A stretch of DNA of 41,099 nucleotides. Source: a virus. The stretch is taken from IMG/VR virus record IMGVR_UViG_3300042340_000269, positions 1-41,099 of that record; one strand, given 5' to 3'. Below the pieces are notes generated by a model. That model was given only the letters and a program-made list of their open reading frames with translations, made no database searches and had not been told where the DNA came from. The position numbers were made by a program, and so were the translations under genes. Of the stretch, positions 1 to 5,735 are shown one piece after another; the first letter of the stretch is position 1; every line of letters begins with the position of its first letter.

Positions 1-69
1 CGACCCCCCCCCCGCCCCCTGCAAGCCCCGACCGAGCCGCGCGCCCGGTCCTCGATCTGTGTCCCGTGC
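1..69. other. C-rich non-coding left end
   Basis: No supported gene. The segment starts with a long C run and contains a single GTGTCCC word at 59-65 on the plus strand, like those flanking the integrase attachment region. It lies downstream of the leftmost minus-strand gene. A short GACCG/CGGTC inverted repeat (31-51) is too weak, and lacks a T tract, to call a terminator. Confidence 0.4.
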
Positions 70-690
70 TCATGGCGTCACCCCCTCAACGGACACGCAA
101 GGGGACACGCATTTTGCGTCATCAGAGCGTGAACCTGTTGATTGAGTATCAACTGCGCTCTCGATGCAGGCCTCGACCTCGATCACCTGCCCGACCTCGA
201 CGCCCCCTTTATAGGCCGCGCCTTCTCCCGGCTGAACCCGTGGGAGCGCGTCGATCAGCGCGCCGAGGTCGGCCGGCACCTGGATGCGCTCGACGCGCGC
301 CGTGACTCCGCCGGTCAAGAGCTGGCCCTTGTCGGCCGCCTGCGCCGATGCGAGGAGGAGCACTTGCGCTGGGATCTCGTCGATGCGCTCGATCGCCTCG
401 GCCCGGAGTAGGTCGGCCGTCGCCAGGTATTGCCGCCCCAGCTTTTGTTTCATGGGGTCAAGTTCTCCGTTGGCCCAGGCCGCGGCGCGCACCGCGCGCA
501 CCGCTTGCGGCGAGATGCCGAGCGCCGACGCGCACCGCTTCGCCCCGACGCCGGCCGCCGTGAGTTCTACGATCTGCTCGCGTAACCTCACAATTTTGGC
601 CCGTTGCGCGCCCGTGCAGCCCGAGAACGCCGGCGAGTCAGCCTCAGCCGTGAGTGCCTGGATCTCGGCCACCTCGCCAGGCAAATCCAT
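70..690 (-). CDS. helix-turn-helix phage protein, possible small terminase subunit
   Basis: Protein of about 206 aa. A predicted HTH lies near residues 50-70 (GVGAKRCASALGISPQAVRA in the translation), followed by a helical stretch with several Ala/Leu/Glu-rich helices and the wording ..LLTGGVTARVE.., which resembles the tail of HTH proteins sitting in small-terminase or early-regulator positions of phages. I infer DNA binding; the small-terminase role is only a possibility because the large terminase is far away at 33949-35694, although the two would be in the same transcription direction if the genome is circular. The start is uncertain: ATG at 690 is used here, and an in-frame GTG at 711 gives seven more residues; neither has a Shine-Dalgarno sequence. 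The 3' part carries a GTGTCCC tandem (91-108). Confidence 0.75.
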   Translation of the reverse strand: MDLPGEVAEIQALTAEADSPAFSGCTGAQRAKIVRLREQIVELTAAGVGAKRCASALGISPQAVRAVRAAAWANGELDPMKQKLGRQYLATADLLRAEAIERIDEIPAQVLLLASAQAADKGQLLTGGVTARVERIQVPADLGALIDALPRVQPGEGAAYKGGVEVGQVIEVEACIESAVDTQSTGSRSDDAKCVSPCVSVEGVTP

Positions 691-720
691 TTGTGAAGGC
701 AGTAGGTCCACGGTAAAAAA

Positions 721-891
721 TTAACGACGGAGCGCAGCCCGAGCCGCCCGGAGCGACGGCCACCACCCCGCATAGACTCGCGCAGATCCGGCCACCGGCC
801 GCGCGTGCGTCCATCCGCCGGCCGGATGTGGTCGCACGACCACCCGGCCGGCGCCGACGTTGCCCGCGACCTTTGGCGCGCTCGCCGTCAT
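721..891 (-). CDS. small basic protein of early operon
   Basis: Protein of 56 aa, rich in Arg, Ala and Val, with no recognisable domain. The start was chosen because its ATG overlaps the TGA of the preceding HTH gene in an ATGA junction at 888-891, the arrangement used throughout this operon and typical of translational coupling. A longer upstream reading frame exists, but it would overlap the neighbour by over 160 nt. Function unknown. Confidence 0.55.
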   Translation of the reverse strand: MTASAPKVAGNVGAGRVVVRPHPAGGWTHARPVAGSARVYAGWWPSLRAARAALRR

Positions 892-1106
892 GCCTCGAAT
901 CCTTTCGGCTCCCAGGTTGCCGACGCGAGCGCCCGAGCGACCGACGACGCCGGCACGCGGATGTTGCGAGCGTTGAGCCGCACCACCGGCCAGATCCCGC
1001 CCGGTCCAGGCCGGATCATGGAAAAAAGCGTTCGGCGCGAGATGGCTAACCGCTCGCACACTTCGGCCGGCGTGAAATGCTGTTCAACTCCGCCGCCCCG
1101 CTTCAT
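888..1106 (-). CDS. excisionase/MerR-type small DNA-binding protein
   Basis: Protein of 72 aa. Residues about 10-60 read FTPAEVCERLAISRRTLFSM.., then an Arg/Pro-rich wing and ..IRVPASSVARAL, the pattern of HTH_17 / excisionase (Xis) / AlpA-type winged helix proteins: helix, turn, recognition helix, wing, terminal helix. Such proteins act as recombination directionality factors or small regulators. The start at 1106 is supported by a good ribosome binding site (GGAGGG about 7 nt upstream) and by an ATGA overlap with the 49-aa gene. An integrase is encoded at 4022-5233, so excisionase is a reasonable but unproven role. Confidence 0.75.
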   Translation of the reverse strand: MKRGGGVEQHFTPAEVCERLAISRRTLFSMIRPGPGGIWPVVRLNARNIRVPASSVARALASATWEPKGFEA

Positions 1107-1252
1107 CGCCGGCCCTCCGTGCTCGACCGGGCCCGCCGCGCATCCGCCGCGCGCCAGGCCGCACCGATCCACTCGGACAGCACGCCCGCCAGCGCATAGG
1201 CCGCACCCATCACCGCCGGCACCGCGACCAGCTCGAAAGCCCACACGCTCAC
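1103..1252 (-). CDS. small single-span membrane protein
   Basis: Protein of 49 aa. It starts with GTG at 1252 in a GTGA overlap with the preceding stop and ends in an ATGA overlap with the following start (1103-1106). A hydrophobic segment (residues about 6-30, AFELVAVPAVMGAAYALAGV) is followed by an amphipathic and basic tail with many Arg residues, suggesting one transmembrane helix with the C-terminus inside. The exact double coupling to both neighbours is the main support. Function unknown; small early phage membrane proteins include superinfection-exclusion and holin-like proteins, but nothing here decides. Confidence 0.6.
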   Translation of the reverse strand: MSVWAFELVAVPAVMGAAYALAGVLSEWIGAAWRAADARRARSSTEGRR

Positions 1253-1443
1253 GCGACCGCCTCCGTTTGCACCGGCGCCTGGTCAACGGCCGGCTCTGCG
1301 CTCGGCTGTTGCTTGCGCAGCTCCTCGACCTGGGCGACCCACCAAGCGACTTGCGCCCGCTCCTCGGCCGACTTTGCGCGCCGGCTTACTACGCGTAAAA
1401 GCGCATCTACGCTCTGCGCCGTATCGAAATCAATTGAGACCAT
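1249..1443 (-). CDS. first gene of leftward early operon, small helical protein
   Basis: Protein of 64 aa starting at ATG 1443. Residues about 8-45 are predicted helical (SVDALLRVVSRRAKSAEERA and following), then a Pro/Gln/Ala-rich tail. It is the first gene after the divergent control region, and its start sits immediately next to the palindromic operator candidate at 1449-1463, so repressor binding there would block it. A TTG at 1458 would extend it by five residues but lies inside the operator. No Shine-Dalgarno sequence. It could be a Cro-like or antirepressor gene by position; no family is recognised. Confidence 0.6.
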   Translation of the reverse strand: MVSIDFDTAQSVDALLRVVSRRAKSAEERAQVAWWVAQVEELRKQQPSAEPAVDQAPVQTEAVA

Positions 1444-1448
1444 GCGCC

Positions 1449-1513
1449 AAAAGCACAATGTGCGATTGCCGGAGACAATAAGAAAATTGACGGACTATGA
1501 TAATTGTGCTTTT
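1449..1513. promoter_or_regulatory. divergent operator/promoter region (lysogeny switch candidate)
   Basis: An 11-bp word AAAAGCACAAT (1449-1459) recurs as its exact reverse complement ATTGTGCTTTT (1503-1513), 43 bp apart. The first copy continues into a nearly perfect 11-bp palindrome GCACAATGTGC (1453-1463). The pair lies between the leftward early operon (start 1443) and the rightward HTH repressor gene. A leftward promoter is possible with -35 TTATCA (1498-1503) and -10 TATTGT (1475-1480) spaced 17 bp; it overlaps one operator and is followed by the other. The repeat is seen directly; operator function and promoter are inferred. Confidence 0.6.
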
Positions 1514-1520
1514 GCCGTCT

Positions 1521-1922
1521 ATGCCCTCGAACCTTGCACGAACCGTCGATGCTCTTTGCATCGCTAAATCAACCACGGCCTACGCCATCGCCGCCGCCGC
1601 CGGTATCTCCCACGCTACGCTTTCGCGCGCGTGCGCCGGCCGACGCCTCGAAGAACGCACCTTGCGCGCCCTCTGCACGAGCCAGGGCGACCCGAAAGAT
1701 GGTCTGGATCTCCTGGTCGCGCATCTCCGCGACGAGGTGATGCGCGCCGGCCGTTTGGCTCACGAGGTAAGCGTGAACTCCGATTCCCGCACCCTTGAAC
1801 CGGATTTGCGTCTCCTCGCCATTCAGGCCGAAAAAGACGAAACCCTTCGCGGCTTGATCGCCGATCTTGCGGCCCTTTGCCGCGCAAGGCCCGTTGTAAT
1901 AGGTGACCAGCGCCGCGAATAG
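1521..1922 (+). CDS. CI/Cro-like HTH transcriptional repressor
   Basis: Protein of about 133 aa. The N-terminal third holds an XRE/lambda-repressor-type HTH: residues about 12-45, with TTAYAIAAAAGISHATLSRA as helices 2 and 3. The rest is helical and shows no S24 autopeptidase motif, so induction would not be by RecA-stimulated self-cleavage. It is the only rightward gene between the divergent control region and a strong terminator (1943-1971), as expected for a phage repressor. An upstream in-frame ATG at 1497 adds eight residues (MIIVLLPS), but it would put the operator candidate 1503-1513 inside the gene; 1521 is therefore preferred. Neither start has a Shine-Dalgarno sequence, so translation may be leaderless. 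Confidence 0.72.
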   Translation: MPSNLARTVDALCIAKSTTAYAIAAAAGISHATLSRACAGRRLEERTLRALCTSQGDPKDGLDLLVAHLRDEVMRAGRLAHEVSVNSDSRTLEPDLRLLAIQAEKDETLRGLIADLAALCRARPVVIGDQRRE

Positions 1923-1942
1923 CGCACCCGCTTTCCCCTCTG

Positions 1943-1971
1943 AGCCCCGGCCCAAATCGCCGGGGCTTTTT
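1943..1971 (+). terminator. rho-independent terminator after repressor
   Basis: Perfect 9-bp stem AGCCCCGGC / GCCGGGGCT (1943-1951 and 1959-1967) with a 7-nt loop, followed by a T tract (1968-1971). It ends the rightward repressor transcript 20 nt after its stop codon. Almost the same element recurs at 4014-4041. Confidence 0.85.
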
Positions 1972-2039
1972 CGTGTTCAGAATCTTTCTTCATTTTCGTG
2001 CTTGCTTGTCGTAATACAACAAACAAGAGGAGAGGCGCA

Positions 2040-2624
2040 ATGATTCAAATCAATACAACAACGGACGCGGCCGACTCCGCGAAAAACCACATGAAAAACG
2101 ACGCTAACAACTCGCCGAAGCTCTACGTCGGCACCTATGCGAAATATAACGCCGGCAGCCTCAAAGGCGCTTGGCTCGATCTCTCCGACTATGCCGACCG
2201 CGACGAGTTCTTGGCCGCGTGCGCGCGCCTTCACTCGGATGAGTCCGATCCTGAGTTGATGTTTCAAGACAAAGAAAACCTGCCCGAATGTTACTATTCC
2301 GAAAGCTCCGCGCCGGCGGACGAGCTTTGGGAAGTTCTGCACGAGTTGCCCGAGCACGAGCGCCTTGCTTTCGAGGCTTACGCCGAGACCAAGGGACGCG
2401 ACGATACTTGCACCGTTGACGACTTCCGCGATTGCTACGCCGGCACCGCCGCGAGCGGGGCCGACTTTGCCCAAGATCTGGCCGAGGAAGCGGGCGAGAT
2501 TCCCAAAAACCTCCCCAGCTGGATCATGATTGATTGGGAGGCGTCTTGGACGTGCAACCTCCGGCACGACTACTACACCGGCACGGATAGCCAGGGCACG
2601 CTGCATTTCTTCCGCGCCTGCTGA
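2040..2624 (+). CDS. ardA: ArdA-type antirestriction protein
   Basis: Protein of 194 aa, strongly acidic. ArdA proteins mimic B-form DNA and block type I restriction-modification enzymes when phage or plasmid DNA enters a cell. Family signatures are plain: residues about 26-40 LYVGTYAKYNAGSLKGAWLD, then a Tyr/Asp-rich strand, ..FLAACARLHSDESDPELMFQD.. near residues 58-80, and a later ..FDDFRDCYAG-like and ..AQDLAEEAGEIP.. region followed by the terminal acidic domain. Length is close to that of plasmid ArdA (about 165-185 aa), with about 25 extra N-terminal residues. The start at 2040 has a clear ribosome binding site (GAGGAGAGG, about 2028-2037). It opens a plus-strand operon of small unknown genes between the repressor and the integrase, a usual place for accessory or antidefence cargo. 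Confidence 0.92.
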   Translation: MIQINTTTDAADSAKNHMKNDANNSPKLYVGTYAKYNAGSLKGAWLDLSDYADRDEFLAACARLHSDESDPELMFQDKENLPECYYSESSAPADELWEVLHELPEHERLAFEAYAETKGRDDTCTVDDFRDCYAGTAASGADFAQDLAEEAGEIPKNLPSWIMIDWEASWTCNLRHDYYTGTDSQGTLHFFRAC

Positions 2625-2640
2625 GCGATTCCACCCCATA

Positions 2641-2701
2641 CGCGCCCGGCGATTGCGGGCGCGTAGTGGGTGCAATCCCGCACCACCAAAAAAACAAAAT
2701 G
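2641..2701 (+). promoter_or_regulatory. tandem hairpin leader with A-rich start region
   Basis: Directly after ardA there is a perfect 8-bp stem (CGCGCCCG 2641-2648, loop of 7, CGGGCGCG 2656-2663) and then a GGTGC/GCACC hairpin. There is no T tract, so a terminator is unlikely. The following gene starts in the 15-mer CAAAAAAACAAAATG (2687-2701), which recurs exactly at 3255-3269 before another gene of the same operon. Suggested roles are mRNA processing or stability, or an A-rich non-Shine-Dalgarno translation enhancer; these are inferences. Confidence 0.4.
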
Positions 2702-2902
2702 CACAAGACCACCACACAGCACTCGTCCGCGCTTGATCTCGCGGACCGCCTCACCAACGACCCAGCCGCCAGCAACTGGCTGCGCTACAATCTCCCGATC
2801 TCCCTCGGCCGCGATGCCGTGGACGCGGTGAACGATTGCGAGCTTTTGCTCTCGATCCTGACCGCCCGCCTCGAAGAACTCAGCACGGAGGCCGCCCGAT
2901 GA
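2699..2902 (+). CDS. hypothetical protein, ArdA operon gene 2
   Basis: Protein of 67 aa. After a short polar N-terminus it is predicted mostly helical: ..ALDLADRLTNDPAASNWLRY.. then ..DAVDAVNDCELLLSILTARLEEL... No family recognised. The start at 2699 follows an A-rich stretch and no Shine-Dalgarno sequence. It is coupled to the next gene by an ATGA overlap (2899-2902). It lies between ardA and other small genes, suggesting accessory or antidefence cargo, without direct evidence. Confidence 0.7.
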   Translation: MHKTTTQHSSALDLADRLTNDPAASNWLRYNLPISLGRDAVDAVNDCELLLSILTARLEELSTEAAR

Positions 2903-3189
2903 GCGCCCACACCCTCGACCTCTTCGCCAACGCACCCGAGGAATTCGGGCTTGTCGGCCAATCCGTCACCGACCACGCGCCGCACCTTGCGGCCCGCCTC
3001 GCCGCGCAATCGGCCGCCCTCGATCTTGACGCCCGGCAAATCCCTTTGCCTGGCACCGAGGCCGACGACGACGAAGCAGACGACGACGACAGCGAAGAAC
3101 CCATTGAGTTCGACGACTACGAACGCGACGAGGATCTGGACACCTCTGGCAACTATCCCGACAGCGACCTTTGGGACGATCTTACCTAA
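2899..3189 (+). CDS. acidic hypothetical protein, ArdA operon gene 3
   Basis: Protein of 96 aa with a helical, Ala/Leu-rich first half and a highly acidic second half (from about residue 54: long Asp/Glu runs, then Tyr/Asp-rich to the end, ..SDLWDDLT). The net charge is strongly negative. With ArdA upstream, DNA mimicry is an attractive hypothesis, but acidic tails are common and no family is recognised. The start is set by the ATGA overlap with the previous stop. Confidence 0.7.
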   Translation: MSAHTLDLFANAPEEFGLVGQSVTDHAPHLAARLAAQSAALDLDARQIPLPGTEADDDEADDDDSEEPIEFDDYERDEDLDTSGNYPDSDLWDDLT

Positions 3190-3266
3190 CCCGCCCCGGT
3201 TGACTGACGAGGCCAGCAGGCCGAAACGCGCCCCGCGCGTCTCAACCTCAGAAACAAAAAAACAAA

Positions 3267-3488
3267 ATGCCCACGACCAACATTCACGACCGCGCCCGAG
3301 AAATCGCCGCGCAATCTCGCGGCCGCCTCACGGTTGCCGCCGCCTACATCGAGTTAAACCGCCGCGCCCAGGCCGCCCGCCACCGGCGGAAGACTTACGG
3401 CACGCTTACCCTCACGGCGCGCGACCGCCTGGCCTTTCGCAACGTCGAGCCCGGCCCGAGCTACCGCCTGCCCTACGCCGACAACTGA
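3267..3488 (+). CDS. small basic hypothetical protein, ArdA operon gene 4
   Basis: Protein of 73 aa, Arg- and Ala-rich. Two helices (HDRAREIAAQSRGRLTVAAA and ..YIELNRRAQAARHRRKTYG..) are followed by a Tyr/Pro-containing tail. The start lies in the 15-mer CAAAAAAACAAAATG (3255-3269), identical to that of the gene at 2699. No recognised domain; the basic character would allow nucleic-acid binding. Confidence 0.65.
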   Translation: MPTTNIHDRAREIAAQSRGRLTVAAAYIELNRRAQAARHRRKTYGTLTLTARDRLAFRNVEPGPSYRLPYADN

Positions 3489-3499
3489 AAGCGATCGCC

Positions 3500-3730
3500 A
3501 TGAAAATCACCGCCCACACTTCCGCCCTTCACCCCCTTGTCACCCTATCCGCCGGCGGCCGCACCCGCGCGTTTGCCCTCTTCATCGTTCCCGGCCGGAT
3601 TCCGCCACAACACGCCGCGCAATTTGCCCACGGTTTTGCGACCTTGGCCGCCGCCCGCAAATACTGCGCCGCCTGGGGCTTTGCCTGGTTTACCGTGCCG
3701 GCGCCGGCCGCCGAACCAACGCCGATTTAA
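3500..3730 (+). CDS. hypothetical protein, ArdA operon gene 5
   Basis: Protein of 76 aa. The first half looks beta-rich (HPLVTLSAGGRTRAFALFIV) and the second contains an Ala-rich helix, an aromatic stretch (AWGFAWFTV) and a Pro/Ala tail. No signal peptide or transmembrane segment is convincing. The start ATG at 3500 lies 11 nt after the preceding stop codon, within reach of coupled translation; there is no clear Shine-Dalgarno sequence. Function unknown. Confidence 0.55.
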   Translation: MKITAHTSALHPLVTLSAGGRTRAFALFIVPGRIPPQHAAQFAHGFATLAAARKYCAAWGFAWFTVPAPAAEPTPI

Positions 3731-3773
3731 CCCCGCCCTTGACGCCCGCGCCCATGATTACAACAACCAAGCC

Positions 3774-3995
3774 ATGCCCAAGAAGCCCAAGCCCACCCAC
3801 GGCGGCCCGCGCGCCAACTCCGGCCGCCCCATCGAGACCGATCCGCGCCACGCTTTCCCGATCCGCCTTCGCGCCGATCCGGCCGCGCGCATCCGCGCCG
3901 AGGCCGAGCGCCAGGCCGACACCCTCGGCAAACGAATCACCCCGGCCGATGTGGTCGAAGGCTACGCCATGACGTTGCCTCGCCCGCCCCGTTAA
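3774..3995 (+). CDS. small basic protein, ArdA operon gene 6
   Basis: Protein of 73 aa. The N-terminus MPKKPKPTHGGPRANSGRP is a Gly/Pro/Arg-rich motif seen at the start of many small plasmid and phage proteins, ahead of a segment that could fold as ribbon-helix-helix (FPIRLRADPAARIRAEAERQ and ..RITPADVVEGYA). DNA binding is a reasonable inference. It is the last gene of the plus-strand operon and is followed after 18 nt by a strong terminator. Confidence 0.65.
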   Translation: MPKKPKPTHGGPRANSGRPIETDPRHAFPIRLRADPAARIRAEAERQADTLGKRITPADVVEGYAMTLPRPPR

Positions 3996-4013
3996 GCGTT
4001 CCCCGCCTTGCCC

Positions 4014-4041
4014 GCCCCGGCCTAAACCGCCGGGGCTTTTT
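4014..4041 (+). terminator. rho-independent terminator of ArdA operon
   Basis: Perfect 8-bp stem GCCCCGGC / GCCGGGGC (4014-4021, 4029-4036) with a 7-nt loop, followed by five T (4037-4041). It terminates the rightward operon. The integrase stop codon (TAG, minus strand, 4022-4024) lies in its loop, so convergent genes share it; on the minus strand there is no T tract. It is nearly identical to the element at 1943-1971. Confidence 0.85.
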
Positions 4042-5233
4042 CATTCCCACCCGGCGCCGGCATCTCCACCGGAGCCCGGCCGCCCCGGTCCGAGTAGTAA
4101 CGCTCGACCACCCCCGGCGAGTTCCCGGCCGCCCGCGCCGCGCGATACGTGCCGCCACTCCACGCCGCCCGGTTCACAAAATACTTCCGCAGCTCATAAA
4201 ACCCCTTGGTAAACGTCGCCGCATCGAGCCCCTGCGCCCGCAGCCACCCGTTCAGCCGCCTAAACACCCGCACCCCGCGCTCGGTCGCGTGCGGTGCCGG
4301 CACAAGCCACCCCTCATCGGCCTTTACTCCGTCCACCTCGACACCGCGCAACGCCCGCAGCTCGGCGAGCACTCCCGGCGGGATCTCCACATTTCGCCCC
4401 CGGCTTGTTTTGGTTTTCCAATGCGCCCGCGTCGCGAGCGCGAGCCACCAAGTGCCCTCCGCGTCCTCCTCCACCCAAGACCACTCGGCCGCTGCCACCT
4501 CATTATTCCGCAGCCCCAGGAACGCCCCCAATAGAAACGCCGCATACGCCCCAGGATCGACCGCCCGCAGCGCCGGATAGTTCCGGCCGATGGCCTCGAT
4601 CACCGCGCGCGGCGGCTCCGCATACTGCACTTGAGCCCCCTTGAGCTTTGGAGCCTTCATAAACCCGGCCAGATCCGGCAACGTCAGCGCCTCATAAGCG
4701 CCCATGATATGCCCGGCAAAGATGCTCCGCGCCTGCCGCAAGATCGAGTTAGCCGAGACCAGCGCCCGCGCCCGCGTGATTTCATTCTCGCCGGCTGCCC
4801 GCATCACCGCCTGTTGAAACTGCCACACCGTGTGTGCCCCTAGCTGGGACACGCAACCGGCCTCATCCTTGCCCGCGTGCCGCAGGAGCAGCCCCATCGC
4901 CGCCACCGCCCGCTTCTTGGTCCTAATGGTTGCCGCCGCCTCATAGGCGGAAAAAACCTCTGGGAGCGAAGCCCACCCCTGCCGCGCCCGTATGCCCCGC
5001 AGTTCCGACCACTTCTCGCCCTTCACCATCTCGATCACCACCTTTGCCCGCTTCTTGGCTTCGGCGAGGTCGGCGGTATCGAGCGAGCGCCTGAACCTCT
5101 TGCCATTGCGCTTGACCAAGACATAGAGCCCGCCTTTGTTCGTCGGCTCCGTGCCTTCGACGATGCAGCGTTGAATGTTAGGAGTGCCGGTTGCGACATA
5201 GCGACGGGCGAGGGTGTTCTTTGGAGTATTCAT
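4022..5233 (-). CDS. int: tyrosine-family site-specific integrase
   Basis: Protein of 403 aa. N-terminal part: an SH3-like arm-binding segment (about residues 20-60, GGLYVLVKRNGKRFRRSL) and a core-binding helical domain. C-terminal catalytic domain: first Arg in ..LGAFLGLRNNEVAAAEW.. (about residue 240), a Lys-containing beta-hairpin (HWKTKTSRGRNVEIP), the degenerate second box ..KGFYELRKYFVN.. in place of the usual HxLR, and the nucleophile region ..SPGVVERYYS with the catalytic Tyr. It integrates the phage by recombination between attP and a host site; the attP candidate is directly upstream (5255-5450). The start at 5233 (MNTPKN) is preferred because the longer frame runs into the GTGTCCC repeats; it has no Shine-Dalgarno sequence. 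Confidence 0.93.
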   Translation of the reverse strand: MNTPKNTLARRYVATGTPNIQRCIVEGTEPTNKGGLYVLVKRNGKRFRRSLDTADLAEAKKRAKVVIEMVKGEKWSELRGIRARQGWASLPEVFSAYEAAATIRTKKRAVAAMGLLLRHAGKDEAGCVSQLGAHTVWQFQQAVMRAAGENEITRARALVSANSILRQARSIFAGHIMGAYEALTLPDLAGFMKAPKLKGAQVQYAEPPRAVIEAIGRNYPALRAVDPGAYAAFLLGAFLGLRNNEVAAAEWSWVEEDAEGTWWLALATRAHWKTKTSRGRNVEIPPGVLAELRALRGVEVDGVKADEGWLVPAPHATERGVRVFRRLNGWLRAQGLDAATFTKGFYELRKYFVNRAAWSGGTYRAARAAGNSPGVVERYYSDRGGRAPVEMPAPGGNEKAPAV

Positions 5234-5254
5234 GGAGGAAAGTGAGTTTCTTGT

Positions 5255-5450
5255 GTGTCCCGAGTTGTCCCGATGCGTGTCCCGGCAAGTTTCCGAAACC
5301 TGCCGAAAGATGCCGAACCGGGGACACACAAAGCAAGCACTTCGCTCTGAGAATCACAGATTGGCTTCCTAGCTCAATGGTAGAGCAGTTGACTCTTAAA
5401 CAACAGGTTTCCCCTGAGAGCAAGCCCCAAAGTGTCCCGTTGCGTGTCCC
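5255..5450. other. attP-like region with GTGTCCC arm-type sites
   Basis: Between the integrase and the end of the lytic operon. GTGTCCC occurs at 5255-5261, 5277-5283, 5432-5438 and 5444-5450 (plus strand), as TTGTCCC at 5265-5271, and inverted as GGGACAC at 5321-5327. Two pairs are spaced exactly 12 bp and form 18-mers of the form (T/G)TGTCCCG(A/T)TGCGTGTCC. They bracket the tRNA-like core at 5363-5429. Short repeated arm sites on both sides of a tRNA-like core, beside int, match the layout of lambda-type attP. Repeats are seen directly; the att function is inferred. Confidence 0.65.
5363..5429 (+). tRNA. truncated tRNA-Lys(CUU)-like sequence, probable attP core
   Basis: The 5' half reads as a tRNA: acceptor GGCTTCC (5363-5369), T8 A9, D stem GCTC/GAGC (5372-5375, 5383-5386), anticodon stem GTTGA/ACAAC (5388-5392, 5400-5404, one mismatch) and loop CTCTTAA with anticodon CTT (Lys). 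The 3' half is degenerate: no GGTTCGA T arm, only about 67 nt in total, but GCAAGCC (5420-5426) can pair with the acceptor strand at six of seven positions and is followed by CCA. It is unlikely to be a functional tRNA. Best explanation: a tRNA-Lys-derived integration core carried on the phage. Confidence 0.5.
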
Positions 5451-5467
5451 GGCGACCCTCCCCAAAA

Positions 5468-5704
5468 CTAGCGGTTTTTATCAGCTTCTTTAGTCACTTC
5501 CCGGCGAATCGCTTTCCCACCTTCGGCGAGCCCGTAGATCACGATTTCACCCGTGCGCAGATCGCCCCGCGTCGTGTAAACGCCCTCGGTCTTAAATTGA
5601 TAGCGCGGCCCGAGCCCGATCCACCCGCCGGCCACACTCACCGCCAGCCCGAGCAGCACACCCAGCCCGAGCATCACCCACGGCCGGCGTAAGACGGTTT
5701 CCAT
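5468..5704 (-). CDS. small membrane protein at end of lytic operon
   Basis: Protein of 78 aa. One clear transmembrane segment (residues about 9-28, WVMLGLGVLLGLAVSVAGGW) after a short basic N-terminus, then a soluble, partly beta-rich tail (..YQFKTEGVYTTRGDLRTG..) with a charged C-terminus. Positive-inside charges suggest a cytoplasmic N-terminus. The start at 5704 has an upstream AGGGG. It is the last gene of the long minus-strand operon, after the giant virion protein. A role in lysis or superinfection exclusion is possible; no family recognised. Confidence 0.7.
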   Translation of the reverse strand: METVLRRPWVMLGLGVLLGLAVSVAGGWIGLGPRYQFKTEGVYTTRGDLRTGEIVIYGLAEGGKAIRREVTKEADKNR

Positions 5705-5735
5705 CCGCCAACCCCTAACACCCGCCCGCCTTGCG

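Noticed and set aside
1466-1501. Rightward promoter TTGCCG / TATGAT for the repressor
   Set aside because: The spacing is 24 bp, too long for a normal sigma-70 promoter.
1569-1955. 128-aa minus-strand open frame opposite the repressor
   Set aside because: The plus strand has an HTH and is followed by a strong terminator; the minus frame has no motif and would start inside that terminator region.
2641-2675. Terminator after ardA
   Set aside because: The hairpins are perfect but no T tract follows; the operon probably continues, so they are listed as a regulatory leader.
5363-5429. Functional complete tRNA-Lys gene
   Set aside because: T arm is missing and total length is about 67 nt; kept only as a tRNA-like att core.
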